DNA of 15,862 nt from an uncultured Bacilli bacterium (GTDB lineage Bacteria; Bacillota_I; Bacilli_A; RFN20; CAG-826): positions 1 to 15,862 of the forward strand of contig CALVMF010000018.1 of the NCBI GenBank assembly GCA_944342125.1, in the 5' to 3' direction. The translations under genes were made by a program, and so were the position numbers. Shown in pieces: positions 1 to 6,254 of the stretch. The notes beneath the pieces were generated by a model. It did no database searches, was not told where the DNA came from, and saw only the letters and a list, made by a program, of their open reading frames with translations. How positions within the stretch are numbered: position 1 is the first letter of the stretch; each line of letters begins with the position of its first letter.

Positions 1-175
1 GTTTATAAGTACTGATTTTTAAAAATAGTGGACTTTTGCGGGGAAAATTTAAATTTTCTTCGTAAAACTTAAGGATTTTTCTTAAAGATAAAGACGATTT
101 TTGGCTTAGTTCTTCAAGCGAAAGATTTAACTTTAACCTTATTTCTTTTATTGCTTTATTAAATTCCGCAAGCAA
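1..175 (-). CDS. Partial N-terminal ORF, possible Xre-like helix-turn-helix protein
   Basis: An open frame on the minus strand runs off the left edge and encodes about 58 residues, beginning LAEFNKAIKEIRLKLNLSLE. The following residues (EELSQKSSLSLRKIL, then ENLNFPRKSPLFLKIS) resemble the Xre/Cro helix-turn-helix pattern of a basic first helix, LSxEELSxKSxLS and a second helix, but the match is by eye and loose. The codons look natural (AAA, GAA, TTA) and no stop occurs in a region where other frames are full of stops. The only in-frame start codon I see is TTG at 175-173, which directly follows a TATAAT box. The true start is therefore uncertain, and the frame stays open a little further upstream to a TAG. 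I cannot name the product; it could be a regulator or the remnant of a larger gene. Confidence 0.45.
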   Translation of the reverse strand, partial: MLAEFNKAIKEIRLKLNLSLEELSQKSSLSLRKILKFYEENLNFPRKSPLFLKISTYK

Positions 176-204
176 ATTATAAAAGAAAAGGCTTAATTTG
201 TCAG
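176..204 (-). promoter_or_regulatory. Candidate sigma-70 promoter for the left-edge minus-strand gene
   Basis: Read on the minus strand, CTGACA (204-199) and TATAAT (181-176) are separated by 17 bp, which is close to the vegetative consensus. The expected transcription start would fall about 7 nt further left, inside the ORF as drawn. Either the coding start is downstream of the TTG, or this promoter match is fortuitous. Confidence 0.45.
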
Positions 205-810
205 TCTAATTATAAAATTTTAAAAACAATATTTAAGCAAACAAAATACATAGTATTTTAGTATCAAAAAGAATTTAGAAATAAAGAAAAATATTGATGT
301 TTTTAGAAAAAAACTTTGTAAAAAGCCACTTAAATGTGTAAAGTATTGTTAGGTGAAAGAGCTTTAAACAAGTTGAGTTTAAGATTGATGCACAAGTAAT
401 ATCAATTAAATGGACGCGATTAATAAAACCAAATAGAAGTGCTATAAAAGAATGAAAACGCTATAAAAGATAGCGGTGAATACTAAATTGAAGGCTTAAT
501 AAATGAAGCTATGTGAAATAAAGCGCACTTAAGGAAACTGGTTTTTAAGGAAATCTTGCTATAGTAATTTATTGAAAATTAGGCGTTAGGAATTAGAGAA
601 GAGGAAGGTACTTGCATCAATCAAGAAATTCAAATACAAAAAAGAAATAATAGGCTAAGAATCACCGACTTTTTGAAAAGGAAGTTTTTATAAGAAATAG
701 GCTTATAGAACGTTAATAAGAAATTTATTATTTACTTATTTTGACGTTAACAAGTTTTAAAAATTTCAATTTTTTAAGCTAGTATTTCTTCGCATACTTC
801 AAACTTAATT
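205..810. other. Long AT-rich region without a recognisable gene
   Basis: Every frame on both strands is interrupted by frequent stops, and I recognise no protein fragment. The plus strand around 410-660 reads as short lysine-rich pieces broken by TAA and TAG, which could be a decayed gene but cannot be assigned. An 11-bp direct repeat, GCTATAAAAGA, occurs at 441-451 and 460-470. An imperfect inverted repeat with arms at 709-720 and 735-748 (AACGTTAATAAG against CTTATTTTGACGTT) could form a hairpin. No tRNA, CRISPR array or insertion sequence end is visible. Confidence 0.5.
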
Positions 811-862
811 AAAAAGCTTTCCAATAAAGAAAAGTGCTCGCTTTCGCTTAAAAAGGAAAGCT
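811..862 (-). terminator. Possible rho-independent terminator reading leftward
   Basis: A perfect 8-bp inverted repeat (AGCTTTCC at 815-822, GGAAAGCT at 855-862) encloses a 32-nt loop that can form a smaller internal stem. On the minus strand the right arm is followed by TTTTAATT, giving terminator shape. No minus-strand gene is visible to its right, so what it would terminate is unclear. The long loop makes the call weak. Confidence 0.3.
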
Positions 863-883
863 AAAAATCTCATTTTTAAAGTA

Positions 884-914
884 GGAAAAAGAGCGATTTT
901 TAAGGCAAAATCGC
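884..914 (-). terminator. Hairpin with U-tract on the minus strand, just before the malQ promoter
   Basis: GCGATTTT (893-900) and AAAATCGC (907-914) form a perfect 8-bp stem with a 6-nt loop. On the minus strand the stem is followed by TCTTTTTCC, a usable U-tract, so it would stop antisense transcription coming from malQ. On the plus strand there is no U-tract after it. It lies 11 bp upstream of the malQ -35 box and may insulate that promoter. Confidence 0.45.
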
Positions 915-925
915 CCATTAATCTG

Positions 926-961
926 TTTACAATGCTAGTAGATTTACCTATAATTTTTTAT
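926..961 (+). promoter_or_regulatory. malQ-rimO promoter, placed for a leaderless transcript
   Basis: TTTACA (926-931) and TATAAT (949-954) are separated by exactly 17 bp, a near-consensus sigma-70 promoter. Transcription would start around 960-962, at the malQ ATG (962). No SD sequence precedes that ATG. The mRNA is therefore predicted to have essentially no 5' leader. An upstream in-frame ATG at 932 lies inside this promoter and so is not the start. Confidence 0.7.
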
Positions 962-2410
962 ATGAGAACCAACGGAATATTAATGGCAATAAGCTCTTTA
1001 CCTGGAGATTTTGGGATTGGAGATTTCGGTGAGAGCGCCTATAAATTTGCGGATTATCTTAAAAAAGCAAATATCAAAATTTGGCAAATCCTCCCTTTAA
1101 ATCCTACTGGTTATGGAAATAGTCCATATCAATCAAGTTGTGGTCATGCAATTGACTCAATTTATATCGATTTATATGAATTAGCAAAAGAAGGATTAAT
1201 CGAAACACCAAAACCTTTTAACAAAACAAAAAAATTAGTTGATTATCCTGCAGTTAGAGAGCATAAGGAAAAATATTTAAGAGAGGCTTTTAAAAATAGT
1301 AAAAGTTTTTTAGAAAAACAAACATTTAAGAAATGGATTAAGGATAATCCTTGGGTTGTTGATTATGCTCAATTTACTGTTATCAGCTTAAAGAACAACT
1401 ATTTAGATTGGTGGTTCTGGGACAAAAAAGAACGTTATGCTCACTATAAGCATGAATTCGATTTTACACCATTTAATGAAGAGATTTTATATATTGAGTG
1501 GTGCCAATATGTTGCTTTTAAACAATTTAGGAAGTTAAAAGAATATATTAATAAATGTGGAATTGAACTTATGGGCGATATTCCATTTTATGTTGGCGGA
1601 AATAGTAGCGATTGTTGGTCAAATCAAGATGAGTTTAAGCTCGATGAAAACGACGTGCCAGAACTTGTAGCTGGTGTACCACCAGATTATTTTTCAGCAA
1701 CTGGTCAAAGATGGGGTAATCCAATCTATGATTGGGAATATATGAAAGAAGATGGCTTTACTTTCTGGATGGAACGCATTGAATTTGCTGCAACTTTATT
1801 TGATATAATCCGTATTGATCATTTTAGAGCCTTTGATACATATTGGGCTGTTGATGCCGAATGCGATACGGCAATTGTTGGTGAATGGAAACACGCTTAT
1901 GGGGATGAATTATTTGCTAAATTATTTGAAAAACATCCTGATATAAAAATTATTGCCGAAGATTTAGGCGATTTATTCCCAAGTGTTCTTGAATTAAGAG
2001 ATAAGTATCATCTTAAAGGTATGAATGTCTTAGAATTTACAATTTTCAATCCTGAATTCGAAGTCAAAGAAAATCAAATCATCTATTCTGGAACACATGA
2101 TAACGACACTTTACGCGGATGGTACAAAAATCTTAAAGAAAATGAACTTGAACTTTTAAAAATAATCTTAAGAAGAGATAAAGTTAAGGGAAGAAGTATC
2201 AAAGATAAACTTTTCAATTTAATTTTTGGTTCAATTTGTGATACAGCTATCATTCCAATTCAAGATTATCTATGGAAAGACAACGATACTAGAATGAATG
2301 TACCAGGAATTTTAGGTGGTACTAACTGGGCTTATAAATTGGCTGATTTTACTGAATTTATCGAAGTTATTCCTTACATTAAAGAGTTAAATAAGAAATA
2401 CAATAGATGA
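962..2410 (+). CDS. malQ: 4-alpha-glucanotransferase (amylomaltase, GH77)
   Basis: This cytoplasmic enzyme transfers segments of alpha-1,4-glucans between maltodextrins and releases glucose, feeding maltose/glycogen metabolism. The protein has 482 residues from the chosen start, typical of compact bacterial GH77. It begins MRTNGILMAISSLPGDFGIG, a family hallmark. The catalytic set is visible: the nucleophile in RIDHFR (D286), the acid/base in IAEDLG (E333) and the transition-state Asp in GTHDN (D380). The loop DHFRAF carries Ala where most members have Gly (DHFRGF). I chose the ATG at 962 over the one at 932, because 932 lies between the -35 and -10 boxes and adds 10 residues unlike the family. 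The gene overlaps rimO by ATGA, so the two are probably translationally coupled. The functional link between them is not obvious. Confidence 0.97.
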   Translation: MRTNGILMAISSLPGDFGIGDFGESAYKFADYLKKANIKIWQILPLNPTGYGNSPYQSSCGHAIDSIYIDLYELAKEGLIETPKPFNKTKKLVDYPAVREHKEKYLREAFKNSKSFLEKQTFKKWIKDNPWVVDYAQFTVISLKNNYLDWWFWDKKERYAHYKHEFDFTPFNEEILYIEWCQYVAFKQFRKLKEYINKCGIELMGDIPFYVGGNSSDCWSNQDEFKLDENDVPELVAGVPPDYFSATGQRWGNPIYDWEYMKEDGFTFWMERIEFAATLFDIIRIDHFRAFDTYWAVDAECDTAIVGEWKHAYGDELFAKLFEKHPDIKIIAEDLGDLFPSVLELRDKYHLKGMNVLEFTIFNPEFEVKENQIIYSGTHDNDTLRGWYKNLKENELELLKIILRRDKVKGRSIKDKLFNLIFGSICDTAIIPIQDYLWKDNDTRMNVPGILGGTNWAYKLADFTEFIEVIPYIKELNKKYNR

Positions 2411-3696
2411 AAAAAATTGCATTAATATCACTAGGATGCGCAAAGAATCAAGTTGATAGTGAAGCGATTCTAGGGCTTTTTAAGAAACCTTCTTTTGAGA
2501 TTACAAATGATTTAAATGAAGCAGACGCAATAATTATTAATACTTGCGGGTTTATTTTAAGCGCCAAAATTGAAAATATTAATACTATTTTGGACGCTTT
2601 AAAGTACTATAAAAAGACTATTGTCGTTGGCTGTTTAGTTGAAAGATATTTAGATGAATTAAAAAAAGAAATACCAGAAGTAGATTTATGGATTCCTTTT
2701 AAAGATGAGTATCAAAAATTACCTGGGTTAATCTCTAATTTATTTAAAGACGAAGAAAGATTGCCTATTTTTGATTTAAATGAAAGAATCAACAACGATA
2801 AAGCTATTACCTACTTAAAAATTGCTGAAGGATGCGATAAATTTTGTGCATATTGTGCAATACCTTATATTAGAGGTCGTTTTTATTCTTATCCTTTATC
2901 AGAACTTGTAAATTATGCTAAAAAAGTTGCCTTAAAAGGTATTAAAGAACTTGTTTTAATTGCTCAAGATCCAACAAGTTATGGAAAAGATTTTAAAGAT
3001 AATAAAGTCAATTTAGTTTCTTTATTAAAAGAACTTGCAAGGATTGAAGGGATAGAGTCGATTAAAACCTTATATATGTACCCTGAAGGAATTAGCGATG
3101 AATTAATTAACTTTATAAAAACAAACGAAAAATGTTCGCATTATTTTGATATTCCTTTGCAACATATAAATAACAAAATCTTAAAATCGATGAATAGAAG
3201 AGATGACAAAAAGACGATTCTATCTTTAATTGATAAAATTAGAAAAGAAATTCCTGATGCAATTTTAAGAACTACATTAATTGTCGGTTATCCCGGTGAA
3301 ACAAAAAGAGAATTTGAAGAACTTAAAAAATTCGTTCAAGAAATTAAGTTCAATCATTTAGGCGTATTTACATATTCTCCTGAAGAAGGAACTAGGGCGT
3401 ATAAATTACCTCATCAAGTTAGAGAATCCACTAAAAATAAAAGAAAAAAAGAAATAATGGAGATTCAATCACGAATTTCTTATGAGTTAAATAAAGAAAT
3501 TATTGGAAGAATCTTTAAAGGAATTATCATCGACAAAAAGGAAAATGAATATTTAATAAGCTGCGATTATAATGCACCAGATGATGTAGATGGAAAAGTT
3601 ATTCTTTTAAAAAATAAAGAACACAATATCGGCGATATAGTTAAAGTTAAAGTATCAAAAGCCTTTGTTTACGACTTATTGGTCGAAGAAATATAA
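2407..3696 (+). CDS. rimO: Ribosomal protein S12 methylthiotransferase RimO (radical SAM)
   Basis: RimO adds a methylthio group to an aspartate of ribosomal protein S12, using two 4Fe-4S clusters and SAM. The 429-residue protein shows the three-domain order of the MiaB/RimO family. The N-terminal UPF0004 domain starts ISLGCAKNQVDSE, with cluster cysteines C11, C47 and C76. The radical SAM domain has the CDKFCAYC motif (C143, C147, C150). A C-terminal TRAM domain covers about 366-429. RimO rather than MiaB is favoured by LIAQDPTSYG, by LYMYPEGISDELI followed by DIPLQHINNKILKSMNRR, and by YNAPDDVDG in the TRAM domain. Translation starts at the ATGA overlap with malQ without a clear SD, so expression is likely coupled to malQ. 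Confidence 0.93.
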   Translation: MKKIALISLGCAKNQVDSEAILGLFKKPSFEITNDLNEADAIIINTCGFILSAKIENINTILDALKYYKKTIVVGCLVERYLDELKKEIPEVDLWIPFKDEYQKLPGLISNLFKDEERLPIFDLNERINNDKAITYLKIAEGCDKFCAYCAIPYIRGRFYSYPLSELVNYAKKVALKGIKELVLIAQDPTSYGKDFKDNKVNLVSLLKELARIEGIESIKTLYMYPEGISDELINFIKTNEKCSHYFDIPLQHINNKILKSMNRRDDKKTILSLIDKIRKEIPDAILRTTLIVGYPGETKREFEELKKFVQEIKFNHLGVFTYSPEEGTRAYKLPHQVRESTKNKRKKEIMEIQSRISYELNKEIIGRIFKGIIIDKKENEYLISCDYNAPDDVDGKVILLKNKEHNIGDIVKVKVSKAFVYDLLVEEI

Positions 3697-3711
3697 AAAA
3701 ATAGACATAAA

Positions 3712-3736
3712 TGAAAATATTTTTCAAATTTTTTAA
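3712..3736 (+). terminator. Weak candidate terminator after rimO
   Basis: TGAAAA (3712-3717) and TTTTCA (3721-3726) form a short AU-rich stem, followed by AATTTTTT. The stem has only one G-C pair, so termination would be inefficient. Read-through into the structured RNA and tnpB region is possible. Confidence 0.3.
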
Positions 3737-3767
3737 AAAAATCAAAAGTAATCACCTTCTAGTATAG

Positions 3768-3930
3768 TGAAAGGAGGTAATTTGCTATTGAGTGTTTAAA
3801 AACACTTAAATTTGAACAATAAAATTAAAAGGTAAGTAATATTAAATGAATATATTTTCGTGCGATTGGCGCGCAATGGTTGAATAAACTAAGTTGAGAA
3901 ATCAACACAAGATTGCCCTCCTTTTAATTT
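3768..3930 (+). ncRNA. Putative structured RNA upstream of the TnpB gene
   Basis: The 262-bp gap before tnpB folds on paper into a closed RNA domain of about 160 nt. A terminal helix pairs AAAGGAGG then TAAT (3770-3781) with ATTG-C-CCTCCTTT (3912-3924): 12 pairs including one G-U, with C3916 bulged. Inside are a 9-bp hairpin with loop TAAA (3788-3796 with 3801-3809), a weak AU hairpin (3839-3843 with 3849-3853), a GC-containing hairpin around 3861-3877, and GTTGA-GAAA-TCAAC (3893-3906), a perfect stem capped by a GNRA tetraloop. TATAGT (3763-3768) could be a -10 box, but no good -35 is present. It matches no riboswitch or housekeeping RNA that I recognise. It could be a guide RNA for the neighbouring TnpB, a cis-regulatory leader or an IS-end remnant. 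Folding was done by eye. Confidence 0.5.
3846..3887 (+). CDS. Possible 13-codon micro-ORF inside the structured RNA
   Basis: ATG at 3846 opens a short frame, MNIFSCDWRAMVE, closed by TAA. AAAAGG (3827-3832) lies 13 nt upstream, which is far for an SD. The frame covers the GC-rich hairpin of the putative RNA, so the coding appearance may be accidental. It is listed only because translation here would disrupt that hairpin and could make it an attenuator-like leader. I see no homology. Confidence 0.12.
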   Translation: MNIFSCDWRAMVE

Positions 3931-3958
3931 TAGAAATGAATATAGTTGATTTTTATTT

Positions 3959-5221
3959 ATGTCTGGATTAACAAAAATGTATTTAAAGGTCGACCAATAT
4001 CGACTATATCCCAATAACGAAGAGAAGAAAAAGATAGATAGGGAGCTAAATTTTTTCAAACGTTTATATGCGCATTTAGAAAAAGCGGTAGTCAAAAGAT
4101 TTAATATTGGCATTAATGAAAGAAATAAGATTGAACCGAGTTTGATTAGACCATTAATTTTAGGAATAATTAAAAGGTTTAAAAACGACGCAAGATATGA
4201 TTTTTCATCATACTGGGCAGATGATCATTTTAAATATGCTGCAGATAAAATTTTTCTAAAGTATGAAAGGAAAAAGTTTAATATCGATAAAAGCAAGGAT
4301 AAAAATAATATTACAATAACATATTATGATAAAGTTACAGTGAAATTATCTGCTCTTACATTAACAATGAATAAGTCTAAAGTATCTTTTATTAACGGAT
4401 TTGAAGCTAAAATTAGACCAAAAAACATTTATTTAAGAAATTATAAAACTATATTTTTATCAAGGATTTGCGGGAAATATTATTTAAATTGCTTAAATTA
4501 TGGCTATAGAGAGAAATTAAAAGCTGAAGCAAAAGTATGCGGAATAGATATCGGGCTTAGAACTAACTTCACGGTTGTTGATAGCAATGGCAATTGTACA
4601 ACTTATAATTTAGATAGAACTAAAATAGATCGATATTATAATAAAATTTTATGTTATCGAAAGTTCATTCAAAATGCTTTAGCTAAAAATGGAAATAACG
4701 AGAAAACAAAAAATGTTATTAAGTTAAATACAAAAATAACTAGTCTTTATCTGAAAATCGACCATTATCGAACTTATATTTATAATCGAATTGCAGAAGA
4801 TATTTGTAGAAAATATGAATATATTTGCATTGAAAACTTTGACTTTAGTCATATTTACACGAATTATGAAAATTTTCGAAGCATTTATAATAAATATGCG
4901 TTTGCATCTTTTTATAGATATTTGTACATGAAAGCTGAGAAGTACAATAGGATAATTTGCAAAGCTGATCGCTTCTTCCCATCCAGTAGAATTTGCTCTG
5001 GATGTGGGTTGGTTCACGAAGAAATGAATGATATGAGCAATTTTAAGGATAAACTTGAATGTGAATGTGGTTTAGTAATTGATAGAGATATAAATGCAGC
5101 TAAAAATTTATGTGAATATTGCATTAGAAAGTACAATATAAAACTCTATGAAAAATCAAAAACAGAGCATGGCTTTGAGCAACTTTCTTTATTTGATTTT
5201 ATTCCTGAAGAAAACGCTTAA
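3959..5221 (+). CDS. tnpB: TnpB (IS605 OrfB) family RNA-guided nuclease, orphan
   Basis: TnpB proteins are RNA-guided DNA nucleases of IS200/IS605 and IS607 elements and are ancestors of Cas12. This 420-residue protein keeps an apparently intact RuvC active site: CGIDIG (D197), ICIENF (E292) and DRDINAAKNL (375-384). A zinc-finger region between the last two has CSGC (C346, C349) and then CEC (C368, C370); the second pair is CxC rather than the usual CxxC. The N-terminal half (VDQYRLYPNNEEKKKI) fits the TnpB recognition domain. The last 30 residues are unlike the family. No tnpA is nearby, and only 31 bp separate the stop codon from the next gene's promoter, leaving little room for the usual 3' guide RNA and right end. 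No SD precedes ATG 3959; the in-frame ATG at 3977 is an alternative start. It may be an immobile or co-opted copy, possibly served by the RNA upstream. Confidence 0.92.
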   Translation: MSGLTKMYLKVDQYRLYPNNEEKKKIDRELNFFKRLYAHLEKAVVKRFNIGINERNKIEPSLIRPLILGIIKRFKNDARYDFSSYWADDHFKYAADKIFLKYERKKFNIDKSKDKNNITITYYDKVTVKLSALTLTMNKSKVSFINGFEAKIRPKNIYLRNYKTIFLSRICGKYYLNCLNYGYREKLKAEAKVCGIDIGLRTNFTVVDSNGNCTTYNLDRTKIDRYYNKILCYRKFIQNALAKNGNNEKTKNVIKLNTKITSLYLKIDHYRTYIYNRIAEDICRKYEYICIENFDFSHIYTNYENFRSIYNKYAFASFYRYLYMKAEKYNRIICKADRFFPSSRICSGCGLVHEEMNDMSNFKDKLECECGLVIDRDINAAKNLCEYCIRKYNIKLYEKSKTEHGFEQLSLFDFIPEENA

Positions 5222-5252
5222 GTTTTATTGATTTTAATTTCTCTAGTAGCAA

Positions 5253-5286
5253 TTGAAAATAGTTTTTGTTCTATTATATTGTTCAT
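5253..5286 (+). promoter_or_regulatory. Promoter of the HAD phosphatase gene, placed for a leaderless transcript
   Basis: TTGAAA (5253-5258) and TATATT (5275-5280) are 16 bp apart. The ATG at 5287 begins 6 nt after the -10 box, at the expected transcription start. There is no SD between the promoter and the ATG. Confidence 0.6.
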
Positions 5287-6075
5287 ATGAAAAAAATTAA
5301 GGCAATATTTTTAGATTTTGACTGGACACTTTTTGATCACAAAACACGTAGTTTTAATGAAAAAGGAGTTGAAGCTCTAAATAAAGTACATGAAAAAGGC
5401 GTTAAATTAATTATTAATTCAGCAAGAACATATTATGCATTAGAAGGTTTAAATACATTTAAATTAATACCATTTGATGGCTATGTTGTTTCTAATGGCG
5501 GTGCTTGTATTTTAAATGGTAAGACAATTTATGCCGATTTTATTAAAACTGATATTAAAAATGACTTATTATCTTTATTAGATAGAAATAAATTTGGGTT
5601 CAACGTTATTACGGAATTTAAAACCTATATTAAGGTGTTTGATAAAAAGAGAGTTGATGATTTTTATAGTGTTTATTACGAACCTTATCCTTTAGATTTT
5701 TCAAGTTATCAAAGCGAAGAGGTTTTGGCTATTCAAGTTTTTTGTTATGAAAACGAGGAAGAAGAAATTAAAGCGTTTTGTAAAACTAATAATTTACGAT
5801 TTAATAGATTTGCAGAAAACAATGTAGAGATTACTTCATGCGAATTTTTAAAGAGCAAGGGCATAAATGCAATATATGATGCTCTTGAATTAAATAAAAA
5901 TGAAGCTATGGCTTTTGGCGATGATATCAATGACATACCAATGTTTGAAAAAGTTAGGTACGGCATATGTATGGGAAACGGAAAAGAAGAAGCCAAAAAA
6001 GAAGCTTTTTTCGTCACTGATAACATTGAAAATGATGGGTTATATAAAGCCTTGAAGCATTTCGAAGTTATATAG
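5287..6075 (+). CDS. HAD superfamily hydrolase, Cof-type subclass IIB (sugar-phosphate phosphatase-like)
   Basis: This is a cytoplasmic phosphatase of unknown substrate; relatives dephosphorylate sugar phosphates, FMN or similar metabolites. The protein has 262 residues from ATG 5287, the usual size for the Cof family. Motif I is FLDFDWTLF with D10 and D12; Trp replaces the common Gly of DxDGT. Motif II is INSAR (S45), motif III is a Lys in the KSKG segment (about 189-191), and motif IV is FGDDIND (211-216). The middle part is the C2B cap. I prefer ATG 5287 to an upstream ATG at 5266: the extra residues FYYIVH are unlike the family and overlap the -10 box. It is transcribed alone from its own promoter and ends just before the tRNA terminator hairpin. 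Confidence 0.9.
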   Translation: MKKIKAIFLDFDWTLFDHKTRSFNEKGVEALNKVHEKGVKLIINSARTYYALEGLNTFKLIPFDGYVVSNGGACILNGKTIYADFIKTDIKNDLLSLLDRNKFGFNVITEFKTYIKVFDKKRVDDFYSVYYEPYPLDFSSYQSEEVLAIQVFCYENEEEEIKAFCKTNNLRFNRFAENNVEITSCEFLKSKGINAIYDALELNKNEAMAFGDDINDIPMFEKVRYGICMGNGKEEAKKEAFFVTDNIENDGLYKALKHFEVI

Positions 6076-6090
6076 TTATAAAAGTTGTGG

Positions 6091-6147
6091 GGCACCACAT
6101 GAAAAAAGAGGATTGCATGCAATCCTCTTATCTTTCATAGTGGTGCC
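6091..6147. terminator. Palindromic terminator serving tRNA-Thr, with extended outer arms
   Basis: A 24-nt perfect palindrome (6106-6129, half AAGAGGATTGCA) forms a strong stem. On the minus strand it is followed by TTTT, so it terminates the tRNA transcript. In the plus direction the tail TTATCTTTC is weaker but may also end the HAD mRNA. The symmetry continues outward: ATGAAA (6099-6104) pairs with TTTCAT (6133-6138), and GGCACCAC (6091-6098) pairs with GTGGTGCC (6140-6147). The last of these is the 3' end of the tRNA gene itself. Confidence 0.75.
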
Positions 6148-6214
6148 TTATCGCAGAATCGGACTACGGTCTCATCCTTACCATGGATGCGTTCTACCAT
6201 TGAACTAATAAGGC
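6141..6214 (-). tRNA. trnT: tRNA-Thr (anticodon GGT), CCA encoded
   Basis: The minus strand folds into a full cloverleaf of 74 nt. The acceptor stem pairs GCCTTAT with ATAAGGC, and the D-arm is GTTC-AATGGTA-GAAC. The anticodon arm is CATCC-ATGGTAA-GGATG, giving anticodon GGT for threonine codon ACC. The variable loop has 4 nt, the T-stem pairs CGTAG with CTGCG, and the discriminator A precedes an encoded CCA. The T-loop reads TCCGATT, with C where nearly all tRNAs have U55. The D-arm resembles tRNA-Gly, but the anticodon arm matches Firmicutes tRNA-Thr. The tRNA has its own promoter and terminator. Confidence 0.9.
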
Positions 6215-6224
6215 GGGCTAATAA

Positions 6225-6254
6225 ATATTACAACAGGAACCATTTAAAAAACAA
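6225..6254 (-). promoter_or_regulatory. Promoter of tRNA-Thr
   Basis: On the minus strand TTGTTT (6254-6249) and TAATAT (6230-6225) are 18 bp apart. Transcription would start near 6218, only a few bases before the mature tRNA 5' end at 6214, so the 5' leader would be very short. Confidence 0.55.

Noticed and set aside
441..470. GCTATAAAAGA repeated with 19-bp period, considered as a mini CRISPR or iteron array
   Set aside because: There are only two copies in very AT-rich DNA, with no further units, no cas or rep gene and no spacer pattern.
932..961. Longer malQ frame starting at ATG 932
   Set aside because: The ATG lies between the -35 and -10 boxes of a near-consensus promoter and adds residues unlike GH77 enzymes; ATG 962 begins with the family motif.
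2401..2412. UGA read as tryptophan (Mollicutes code 4)
   Set aside because: malQ ends in TGA at the expected protein length inside an ATGA overlap, and conserved tryptophans are TGG throughout.
3859..3930. GTGCG at 3860-3864 considered as a group II intron 5' end (GUGYG)
   Set aside because: No domain V hairpin, no intron-encoded reverse transcriptase and no room for a full intron before tnpB.
4724..5017. Minus-strand frames inside tnpB, the HAD gene, the ABC genes, mgsA and the helicase gene
   Set aside because: They are opposite well-supported genes, have no recognisable motifs or ribosome-binding sites, and read as shadows.
3758..5248. TCTAGTA at 3758-3764 and 5242-5248 as target-site duplication around tnpB
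   Set aside because: IS200/IS605 elements do not make target duplications, and a 7-mer match at this base composition is not significant.
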